Under the pieces are notes generated by a model, which was given only the letters and a program-made list of their open reading frames with translations, was not told where the DNA came from and ran no database searches. From NCBI RefSeq assembly GCF_030689305.1, contig NZ_JAUYVM010000005.1:124001-188000 (forward strand): 64,000 bases of DNA, in the 5' to 3' direction. Positions 57,240-64,000 of the stretch are shown here, in pieces. The stretch comes from Vibrio penaeicida. GTDB taxonomy: Bacteria; Pseudomonadota; Gammaproteobacteria; Enterobacterales; Vibrionaceae. Every line of letters starts with the position of its first letter. Position 1 is the stretch's first letter. Both the position numbers and the translations under genes were made by a program.

Positions 57240-57650
57240 TTGAATAAAATATTTGTATGCCTTTTATTTCTACTGTCTGCGTGTGTAAACGCCGATTCTA
57301 ATTACTCCATTAAGGTTATGAACTATCACGACTTCGGTCCACCTTCACTAAGCGGAAAATTGTTAGGTGTTGAATGGTTTCAATGGCAATCTCATGGAGA
57401 CTCTAAGCCGAGGAATTATCCTGTTAAAGTTGTTGTATATGAGGGGCACGAATTAGAAAAGGTCGAAAGTCTATATCCCGTTAATTCAGCAAAAGAACAG
57501 GACTTTAGATATGTAACTTTTGACTCAGCGGTCGACTTTATTGATTCCTCTCTAACCGACTTGAAAGTGCTTCAAGATGAAGGCGCACCTGTGGCGAATG
57601 TTGTTAGTAAACTTGAGAAAACCAAAGATACGCTTTCTCAGCGTAGATAG
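57240..57650 (+). CDS. putative lipoprotein of unknown function
   Basis: The start is most likely TTG 57240 (MNKIFVCLLFLLSAC), with GGAGAG 7 bases upstream; the frame is also open to TTG 57225. The product of 136 residues has a lipoprotein signal with LSAC lipobox at about residues 12-15, and then a mature part with no recognised domain, ending in a helical KLEKTKDTLSQRR. Probably periplasm-facing on the envelope. Confidence 0.6.
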   Translation: MNKIFVCLLFLLSACVNADSNYSIKVMNYHDFGPPSLSGKLLGVEWFQWQSHGDSKPRNYPVKVVVYEGHELEKVESLYPVNSAKEQDFRYVTFDSAVDFIDSSLTDLKVLQDEGAPVANVVSKLEKTKDTLSQRR

Positions 57651-57924
57651 AATTGGAATGTATTTTTCTGAAAATTCGCTTCCAATTTTGTATTCATACC
57701 GGCTTCACTTTTAGCGGTGACAGCCGGTTTCACCTCTTCATACCATTTCTCATCTTTGATTCCGTCAATGCCACACCTGTTGCATTTACCTCCTCCTTGC
57801 AACGCTACATAGATTTCTAACTTCTCTAAAAACTCTATTTATTAAAGAGTTGTTCGATTTTTCTATCAGGAACACTTTTTGACTATTGAGGTATGAATAA
57901 ACCAATAAACAGAAAGGAAACTTT

Positions 57925-58704
57925 ATGTCTCTGAAAGGAAAAACAGTGCTCGTCACAGGTGCGGGGAGAGGGATTGGCAAAGGTATAGCAACGGAATTTG
58001 CCAAACTCGGTTGCAACTTAGTGATCGCCGATATCAATGTCGACAACGCCCAAGCGACGGCAAAAGAGTTGACTGGTTATGACGTTGAGACACTGGCTCT
58101 GCAAAGTGATATTTCAAAATGGGAGGATGTGCAAAGCATGGTATCGAAAGCAGTAGAACGCTTTGGAACGCTGGATATAGCGGTAAACAATGCTGGAGTT
58201 ATCAGCATAAAGTCTGTTGAAGAATTAACTGAAGAAGACTGGGACTTTGTGAGCAACGTGAATGCCAAAGGAGTGTTCTTGTGTTGCAAAGCTGAAATTG
58301 CCGCCATGAAAAAAGCGGGAAGTGGGCGAATCATTAATGTTGCTTCTATCGCGGGAAAAGAAGGCTTCCCTGATTTGGCGCACTATTGCGCATCGAAATT
58401 TGCAGTGGTCGGGTTTACCAATTCGCTGGCAAAAGAGGTGCAACGCACAGGAATTACAGTGAATGCGATTTGCCCGGGCATTGTGCCTACTGCTATGTGG
58501 TACGGACCGGACGGGTTAGCTGAGCGCTGGAAGCTGGAAGGTGAAACCATGGAAGAGTCTTGGGCGCGGCATCAGGATATTTTAATCCCTCAAGGCGTTG
58601 GTCAAACACCGGAGGATATGGGGAAACTTGCTGTGTATTTTGCTCAGGCAGAGCACGTGACGGGTCAGGCAGTGAATGTGGACGGTGGATTTACCTTTCA
58701 CTGA
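57925..58704 (+). CDS. short-chain dehydrogenase/reductase
   Basis: A 259-residue classical SDR: NAD(P)-binding TGAGRGIGKGIA, NNAG at about 89-92, Ser in INVASIAG, and YCASK as the catalytic Y-x3-K. The Asp in VIADINVD after the second strand favours NAD. Closest in feel to acetoin/polyol dehydrogenases (DGLAERW insert). AAAGGAAAC precedes the ATG. Single gene; substrate unknown. Confidence 0.88.
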   Translation: MSLKGKTVLVTGAGRGIGKGIATEFAKLGCNLVIADINVDNAQATAKELTGYDVETLALQSDISKWEDVQSMVSKAVERFGTLDIAVNNAGVISIKSVEELTEEDWDFVSNVNAKGVFLCCKAEIAAMKKAGSGRIINVASIAGKEGFPDLAHYCASKFAVVGFTNSLAKEVQRTGITVNAICPGIVPTAMWYGPDGLAERWKLEGETMEESWARHQDILIPQGVGQTPEDMGKLAVYFAQAEHVTGQAVNVDGGFTFH

Positions 58705-58756
58705 TCTCCCGCTTTTGCTTATCAGGTTCGGTAGAGTAGAGATTGGAGAGAAGAGA

Positions 58757-58786
58757 GTTGTTGCCACATTTAGGTGTGGCAACAAC
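58757..58786. terminator. hairpin between convergent genes
   Basis: GTTGTTGCCACA (58757-58768) and TGTGGCAACAAC (58775-58786) with loop TTTAGG form a perfect 12-bp stem. There is no T run on either side. It probably marks the 3' ends of the SDR and nadV messages. Confidence 0.6.
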
Positions 58787-58804
58787 GAGTACATGCCCTG
58801 ACAA

Positions 58805-60178
58805 TCAGGCGCAGGTTTGGATACGCTCGCGAATGTCTTGCAGCGTATGACGTTTAAGTACCTGCCCGTCTTTGAATACCACTTGAAGCGCGTTTTCACG
58901 CCCGTTTAACTCGTCTTCACGGACTGTTTCCCAGTTGGATGCTTCGATAACGGCTAATCGACCTTTTCGAGACGCTTTATTAGGATCGGTCGCCGGATCT
59001 TTGAATACATCGTGCCACTTCCCATCAATGCAAATGGCAGACGCTTTCATGGCAAACTTCATGGTGTCTCGGTTTACCTTTTGTAGCAGTTCAGCACCCA
59101 TGCCAAACGCCAAGTTATCGGCACTGATTTCTTTGGATTTAAGTTCGGAGAGAATATGTTCGATGGTGGTTTGAGAGATCCCATCGCCTTGAATGACTCG
59201 AACGCAATCTGGCAACATACGGAATCCTTTTTTGTTTCTGTATTCCCCAAATTTAGCCATTAAGCGCTCAATGGTTTGCGCCACAATCTCGACTGGATTG
59301 CCCGAGTCGGGGCGGACAACCAAGGTTCCACCACTGTTTTCGACTTTGGCTTTTAACTCGTCTCCCCAAATATGATCGATGGCGTGGAACAGGTCATAAC
59401 TGTCGCTCACAACCGCCACTAAGCTTCCAGGTTTCGAGAATTGGTCTAGCATGTTTTGGTAGGCTAAAGATTCGTTTTTCTGCCCCCACGCCGTTATGGT
59501 GCTATGTTCGGCTGCGGGGATGGAGTATCCGGCAATGTCTTCGTTGTAGTAGCGTTTGGCATAAACCAATGCAGAAACGGTGTCCGTACCCATAAAGTTC
59601 AATAGATGGGCCAAACCACCTATGGATGCCGCTTCATTACTTGCCGCGCCACGAGCGCCAAAATCGTGAAGCTTGAAAGGTAGCCCGTCTAGGTTGTCTG
59701 CTGTTTCTTTTAGATAACGTTGAATAATCGATTTAATCGCGAAAGATTTACTGGCGACAGTGGTTGGGTACCAAACCGCTCTCAATAACGATGTTTCAAG
59801 GTAGCTGGTTAACCACGCGCATTTGGGATCCGTATTTTGAATTTGCACCAAAGGCGTACGCGCAGGCACAACACTGCCCTCTGGGAGTGCTTGGATTTCA
59901 ATTGGTAAGTAGCCTTTATGCGTTTCTAAAATATATTGCCAGCCCTCTTCATTGAAGGGTTCACCGTGCGCCGTTAATACCGCTTTTGCTTCATCAATGT
60001 CTTCTTGAGAAATGGGGTGTGACAAATATTGGTCAAGAAACATTTGCAAGCCGAAATACACACCTTGTGGGTATTCACCGCCACGGGACTCAATGTAGCT
60101 TGAGACGAATTCAGTCTTTGGCGGATATTGAAGGTAATGGGAGGCTTTGTACGAGTCGGTATTCAAAATGATGTTCAT
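58805..60178 (-). CDS. nadV: nicotinamide phosphoribosyltransferase NadV
   Basis: A 457-residue NAMPT-type enzyme, making NMN from nicotinamide and PRPP. Family motifs seen: KASHYLQYP at the start, HDFGARGAASNEAASIGG, the catalytic-His segment IPAAEHSTITAWG, VSDSYDLFHAIDHIWG, VRPDSGNP and IQGDGISQTTI. It gives a two-step NAD salvage independent of the deamidating route. It is common in Vibrio and on some phages. It is a single gene, without a nadM-NrtR pair next to it. Confidence 0.95.
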   Translation of the reverse strand: MNIILNTDSYKASHYLQYPPKTEFVSSYIESRGGEYPQGVYFGLQMFLDQYLSHPISQEDIDEAKAVLTAHGEPFNEEGWQYILETHKGYLPIEIQALPEGSVVPARTPLVQIQNTDPKCAWLTSYLETSLLRAVWYPTTVASKSFAIKSIIQRYLKETADNLDGLPFKLHDFGARGAASNEAASIGGLAHLLNFMGTDTVSALVYAKRYYNEDIAGYSIPAAEHSTITAWGQKNESLAYQNMLDQFSKPGSLVAVVSDSYDLFHAIDHIWGDELKAKVENSGGTLVVRPDSGNPVEIVAQTIERLMAKFGEYRNKKGFRMLPDCVRVIQGDGISQTTIEHILSELKSKEISADNLAFGMGAELLQKVNRDTMKFAMKASAICIDGKWHDVFKDPATDPNKASRKGRLAVIEASNWETVREDELNGRENALQVVFKDGQVLKRHTLQDIRERIQTCA

Positions 60179-60368
60179 GAAACGATAACCTGTGCTGCCT
60201 AGGTATACAGACCCTAGGGGCTGAGAAACAAAAATGAAATAAATGAATGAATTCGATTATGTGTATGTCAGTGATGAATCGCAAGTCATGGTGAGATGTC
60301 TTCTGATCAGTGTCCGTTTTATTACCTTCAAATTCGTAATATCGTCCAAAGCCTTGAAGCCATAAGGG

Positions 60369-61373
60369 TTATACCCCGTTGATAACCAATTCCGGTTTGA
60401 CTTTCACCACATGATTTCCAGTATCACCACGTTCCCATAGTTCGAACGCCAAATGGATCATTTCTTGTACGTTTTGCCTTACCATAAATGCGTTATAGGG
60501 CACGTAGGCAAGAAAGGGGTGGTAATCGAAACAGCCAATTATGGAGCGGCGGAGTGGGTGGCGTTGGTTTTCTTGCATGAATTGAATTATCCCTTCAAAA
60601 GCAGTGATTGAATTGACGAACACGCCAGCAGGGGCAGGATGAGAAGGTGAAAATATGCGCTTCGCGGTTTCATGTACATCTTTAGGTTGGTAGCCTTCAG
60701 CGTAGATACTGCAAAGATCGTTAGGAAGATCCGAGGTTGCTTGTTTAAACCCTCTGATTCGCTCTTTAGTGGCGTAATCATCCAAATTACCGCCAATGAA
60801 AACAAGGCTTTGTGCTGAATCACTTTTGAATCGATCGCGAATGGCGACCACTAAATCAGTCGCACCCGAGAAGTTATCGGTCACAATCGAAGGTGCTTTT
60901 GTTCCCGGTAAATCGAGATTGATGTGCGGCACACCAGCTTGTGTACACAAATCGCTAATGGCATCTGGATCGGTTGCGCCCGCAATAAATAAGGCATCGA
61001 CCGAAAAGGAAATCAACGTTTCTGCGGTTTGCAGTTCGTCGGATGACTCACGTTCCGTGGCGATAACAATGGGGCATAAACCTCGACTCTTGGCACTGTG
61101 ATCGAACTCCTGTGCTAATGAGGCGAAAAATCGGCTATCGTGTTGCGGAATTAACAAACCAATCATGCCAGATTTAGCGGCTCTTAGCCCACGTGCCTGC
61201 ATGTTAATGTAATACCCTTTTTCTCTGGCGAATTGTTGGATATGCATGGCTTTCTTTTCAGAGATCCGCCTTGCTTTCCAAGTCCCATTGAGTGCAGAGC
61301 TAACGGTTGATGCTGAAATTTCCAGTTCTTTGGCAATGTCATAAATGGTGGTTTTCTTTTCTGACTTGCTCAT
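60369..61373 (-). CDS. LacI-family repressor of the adjoining sugar transporter
   Basis: A 334-residue LacI/GalR regulator: N-terminal helix-turn-helix (TTIYDIAKELEISASTVSSAL, hinge region to about 65) and a periplasmic-binding-like core (GLLIPQHDSRFFASLAQEF and onward). It diverges from the substrate-binding protein gene, with two matching operators in between. Its inducer is presumably the sugar carried by that transporter. Confidence 0.93.
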   Translation of the reverse strand: MSKSEKKTTIYDIAKELEISASTVSSALNGTWKARRISEKKAMHIQQFAREKGYYINMQARGLRAAKSGMIGLLIPQHDSRFFASLAQEFDHSAKSRGLCPIVIATERESSDELQTAETLISFSVDALFIAGATDPDAISDLCTQAGVPHINLDLPGTKAPSIVTDNFSGATDLVVAIRDRFKSDSAQSLVFIGGNLDDYATKERIRGFKQATSDLPNDLCSIYAEGYQPKDVHETAKRIFSPSHPAPAGVFVNSITAFEGIIQFMQENQRHPLRRSIIGCFDYHPFLAYVPYNAFMVRQNVQEMIHLAFELWERGDTGNHVVKVKPELVINGV

Positions 61374-61525
61374 CGCGCTTCCTTTCTTGTTTGTTAACGT
61401 CGCATTTTAAAAAACGTTAAAAAAATAACTATATATTTTTCAGTGGATTACTAAATTGGTGCTTTCTTTTTTATTGTCGTATCAATAGTGAGGCAACCAT
61501 TTTTTCAAAGTATACCTTACTATTT

Positions 61526-61541
61526 GCACTATCGATTGTGC
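61526..61541. promoter_or_regulatory. LacI-type operator 1
   Basis: GCACTATCGATTGTGC, a palindrome except for one base pair, with the central CG of LacI-family sites. Its twin lies 90 bases to the right. Confidence 0.8.
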
Positions 61542-61615
61542 TAAATATGAGGCAGTAGGCAATAAATATGTGCAACAAGCTCACTCGTTTGCCTAACGCT
61601 TTTGTTTTTCTTTTT

Positions 61616-61631
61616 GCACAATCGATGGTGC
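61616..61631. promoter_or_regulatory. LacI-type operator 2
   Basis: GCACAATCGATGGTGC, differing from operator 1 in two bases, one in each half. It lies 115 bases before the binding-protein start. A 90-base spacing would permit looping by a tetramer or double blocking by dimers. Confidence 0.8.
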
Positions 61632-61745
61632 TTTTAAGGTTGAAAGCATCTTACTTTGCAGAGCCAATTGTCATTGTTCGATTTGCTCTACGTTATTCAG
61701 CCGCGCTCTGAATAGAGTGTGATGAAGAAGAAGGATTTTAACGCT

Positions 61746-62735
61746 ATGAAACGTTTGCTGAAACTGATCTCAATAGGTTCTCTCGCATTATTGGCTTCGT
61801 TGCCTGTTTTTTCTGGCGACAAACCGACCATGGGAGTGGTAGTAAAAATTGGGGGGATCCCTTGGTTTAACGCAATGGAAGAAGGCATTAAACAGCAGGG
61901 GAAAGCACTGGGGATGGATGCCTTTATGATAGGGCCAACCAGCGCCGACCCTGCACTTCAGGTTCGTGCAATTGAAGATTTGATTGCCCAAGGGGTCGAT
62001 GCGATTGGTGTGGTTCCTAATGATGCAGAAGTGCTAGAGCCTGTGTTGGCAAAAGCGCGCCAGCAAGGAATTAAAGTCATCACCCACGAATCGCCTGCGC
62101 AAAAAAATGTGGATTGGAATTTTGAATTGGCGTCTGTAAAGGGTTTTGGTGATGCCTACGGAAAGTTACTGGCTGAAAAACTGAGCGGCAAAGGGCAATA
62201 CGCTGTTTTTGTCGGTTCTCTAACGGTGCCACTTCATAACGCTTGGGCGGACGCGGCCATCGAGTATATCAAAGCAAACCATCCCGATATGACCTTAACA
62301 GGCGATCGCTATGGCGTGGCTGAAAGTGTGGATGATAGCCGCACAACGGCTTTGGACTTGATGTCGGCAAACCCCGGTTTGAAAGGTTTTCTCGCATTTG
62401 GAAGCCAAGGTCCAATTGGTGCAGCTCGAGCAGTGCAAGAGCGTAGAAAAACGGGTGAAGTACTGGTACTTGGTCCCTTTTCTCCAGGGCAAGGGCGCAA
62501 GCTCGTTCACAACGGTGTGCTAACTGGTGGCTTTATGTGGAACCCCATGGAAGCGGGCAAGGTGTTTGTGACTATGGCTGACAAACTCATCAAAGGAGAG
62601 ACGATTCAGGCGGGTACCAACATTCCGGGTCTTGGTGTGGTCAACCCTGAGCCGGGCTCAACCAACTTAATTGTCGATCAACTGGTCGAACTCAACAAAA
62701 ACACGGTAGACGATCTTGCCGCTATGGGGCTGTAA
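61746..62735 (+). CDS. periplasmic sugar/AI-2-type substrate-binding protein
   Basis: Start at ATG 61746 with AAGGAT upstream; GTG 61719 or ATG 61722 would add nine or eight residues. The 329-residue product has a signal peptide cut near LPVFSG, and is a type I periplasmic binding protein of the RhaS/LsrB/RbsB set (IEDLIAQGVDAIGVVPND, then WNPMEAGKVFVTMADKLIKG). LsrB-like proteins bind autoinducer-2; others bind rhamnose, ribose or similar. The ligand is not settled by sequence alone. It is followed by a hairpin and the ATPase gene. Confidence 0.88.
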   Translation: MKRLLKLISIGSLALLASLPVFSGDKPTMGVVVKIGGIPWFNAMEEGIKQQGKALGMDAFMIGPTSADPALQVRAIEDLIAQGVDAIGVVPNDAEVLEPVLAKARQQGIKVITHESPAQKNVDWNFELASVKGFGDAYGKLLAEKLSGKGQYAVFVGSLTVPLHNAWADAAIEYIKANHPDMTLTGDRYGVAESVDDSRTTALDLMSANPGLKGFLAFGSQGPIGAARAVQERRKTGEVLVLGPFSPGQGRKLVHNGVLTGGFMWNPMEAGKVFVTMADKLIKGETIQAGTNIPGLGVVNPEPGSTNLIVDQLVELNKNTVDDLAAMGL

Positions 62736-62756
62736 CTCAGTGTCAGTAACACAATC

Positions 62757-62779
62757 GCGGGTCAGCTAACTTGACCCGC
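62757..62779. terminator. intercistronic hairpin after the binding-protein gene
   Basis: GCGGGTCA (62757-62764) and TGACCCGC (62772-62779) around GCTAACT, followed by only TTTAG. It could protect the 3' end of the binding-protein mRNA or give partial termination, so that binding protein is made in excess over the ATPase. Confidence 0.65.
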
Positions 62780-62808
62780 TTTAGTAAACCAGTGACAGGA
62801 GTTGTTGG

Positions 62809-64000
62809 GTGGATAGTTCTAGTGCAAATCAGAACCAAAAGTCGATTCTGAAGTTTCGGCACGTTTCGATTCGATTCGGTGGTGTGCAGGCTTTGGATGA
62901 TGTCGAGTTTGAGGTAGGGGCTGGCGAGGTACATTGCCTTGCGGGAGAAAATGGGTGCGGAAAAAGCACCATCATTAAAGTGATTACCGGTGTTTATCAG
63001 CCTGCGCAAGGTGCGGAAATGGAACTGGCGGGTCAAAAGGTCAATAAGGTGACACCGCAGTTGGCACGTTCGTTAGGTGTGGCGGTTATTTGGCAAGATC
63101 TGGCACTGTTCCCAGAGCTGACTGTGGCAGAAAACATTGCAATGGAAAGCAGCCTAGGTATGAGACCGCGCTGGGTGAATCACGCCCACATGTCCGATAT
63201 GGCAACGCGAGCTCTGAAAAAGCTTGGCGTGGATATAGATCTGAATCAAACGGTGAAATCCTTACCTATTGCGGAAAGGCAAATTGTCGCGATTGCTCGT
63301 GCTCTGGTCTCGGATGCGAAAGTTGTGTTTATGGATGAGCCTACTGCATCACTTACACAAGCAGAGACAGACTATTTATTAGATGTTGTTCGTAAGCTCT
63401 CAGATAGCGGTGTCGCTGTGGTGTTTGTGAGCCACCGGTTGGTCGAAGTACTGGAAATCTCCAACCGAGTTACTGTACTGCGTGATGGTCGGCTTGTTGG
63501 AGTATACAACACAGAAGACATGACGCAGTCTCGCCTGACGGAGCTGATGACGGGGAAGCTCTTGAATTCCGAAGTCGCGGCAACCGATACTCAAGATTTC
63601 CCCACTGTGCTTCAAACCCACAATTTGACGCGTCACAATGAGTTTTACGATGTTTCTTTAACCGTCAAAGAAGGCGAGGTGGTTGGACTCATTGGTCTAA
63701 TCGGTGCAGGAAGAACAGAGCTTGGGAAAACCCTTTTTGGTATGTCTTCTCCCCAGTCTGGGTCCATTCATATGCATGGGAAAGTTACGCGCTTTCAATC
63801 GAATCGAGACGCGATTGATTCCGGCATCGCGTATCTTTCTGAAGACCGTCTTTCACTTGGTTTGATTCAAGAGCAATCCATAGCCGATAACATCGTATTG
63901 CCTGTTTTAGACCGCTTACTCTCCGGTTCAAAACTCATTTCCTCCGACAAGAAAAACGCACTGGTTACACATTGGATTCAAGAATTAGCCGTAAAAATTG
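62809..64000 (+). CDS. sugar ABC transporter ATPase, two ABC domains (partial)
   Basis: Start at GTG 62809, with CAGGAG 7 bases upstream; the gene runs off the window after about 397 codons. The first ABC domain has Walker A LAGENGCGKST, signature-like region PIAERQIVAIARAL (no LSGGQ but the family's variant), and Walker B VVFMDEPTASL. The second begins at about residue 265 (VVGLIGLIGAGRTELGKTLFG). This two-domain type (RbsA/LsrA/MglA) normally has about 500 residues, so about 100 are missing. Permease genes should follow. Confidence 0.9.
   Translation, partial: MDSSSANQNQKSILKFRHVSIRFGGVQALDDVEFEVGAGEVHCLAGENGCGKSTIIKVITGVYQPAQGAEMELAGQKVNKVTPQLARSLGVAVIWQDLALFPELTVAENIAMESSLGMRPRWVNHAHMSDMATRALKKLGVDIDLNQTVKSLPIAERQIVAIARALVSDAKVVFMDEPTASLTQAETDYLLDVVRKLSDSGVAVVFVSHRLVEVLEISNRVTVLRDGRLVGVYNTEDMTQSRLTELMTGKLLNSEVAATDTQDFPTVLQTHNLTRHNEFYDVSLTVKEGEVVGLIGLIGAGRTELGKTLFGMSSPQSGSIHMHGKVTRFQSNRDAIDSGIAYLSEDRLSLGLIQEQSIADNIVLPVLDRLLSGSKLISSDKKNALVTHWIQELAVKI

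Larger units (their letters stand above)
61374..61745. other. divergent regulatory region of the sugar transporter
   Basis: About 370 bases between the repressor gene and the binding-protein gene. It holds two operator-like palindromes and AT-rich stretches on both sides. No open frame. Confidence 0.7.

Overview
The window is the replication-origin region of the second chromosome of a Vibrio-like gammaproteobacterium. The strongest evidence is an RctB initiator gene (43501-45477) next to an AT-rich origin with regularly spaced Dam-site iterons, a ParA2/ParB2 partition pair, and five palindromes of the chromosome-II parS2 type. An F7-like chemosensory cluster, OmpU-like porin, Lap-type adhesin control genes and nadV also fit Vibrionaceae. 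I cannot name the species. No rRNA, tRNA, CRISPR array, transposase or phage gene was seen.

Layout, left half. 0.2-4.5 kb: an AraC regulator and two paralogous exported coiled-coil/PEGA proteins, the second carrying an extra formylglycine-enzyme-like domain. 4.6-8.2 kb: a SitABCD-type Mn/Fe ABC importer on the minus strand behind a Fur-like box. 8.3-8.6 kb: an unexplained string of hairpins ending in a terminator, read as a candidate structured RNA, followed by a PAS-LuxR regulator. 9.4-11.2 kb: a very AT-rich kilobase and a secreted polysaccharide-lyase-like protein. 11.3-18.5 kb: pdxH, then a Lap operon (HlyD adaptor, LapG protease, LapD c-di-GMP receptor, type I secretion ABC exporter) that controls release of a large adhesin encoded elsewhere. 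18.5-24.3 kb: an MDR oxidoreductase, AraC/GyrI regulator, porin, DUF1294, GFA and FapA/DUF342 genes.

Middle. 24.6-37.0 kb holds a chemosensory operon on the minus strand: STAS, CheY, CheA, two CheW, a soluble Aer2-like receptor with four PAS modules, CheR, CheD, CheB, a membrane MCP, a second STAS protein, and a REC-PP2C-HATPase protein. It joins chemoreceptor signalling to an anti-sigma/partner-switch style output. 37.4-45.5 kb is tmcA, parB2, parA2, the origin with an rctA-like region, and rctB. Further RctB-type sites lie downstream of rctB.

Right half. 45.9-48.1 kb: an operon of two peptide/sugar-type ABC ATPases plus an unknown protein, behind a strong Fur-like box and without local permeases. 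48.5-60.2 kb: accessory single genes (small conserved proteins, SgrR-like regulator, two acetyltransferases, MerR regulator with flavodoxin-fold reductase, ASCH protein, ECF sigma factor with membrane partner and DoxX protein, methyltransferase, lipoprotein, SDR, NadV) and a 281-bp element with terminal inverted repeats. 60.4-64.0 kb: a LacI regulator diverging from a sugar/AI-2-type ABC transporter, with two matching operators between them. The window ends inside the transporter ATPase gene.
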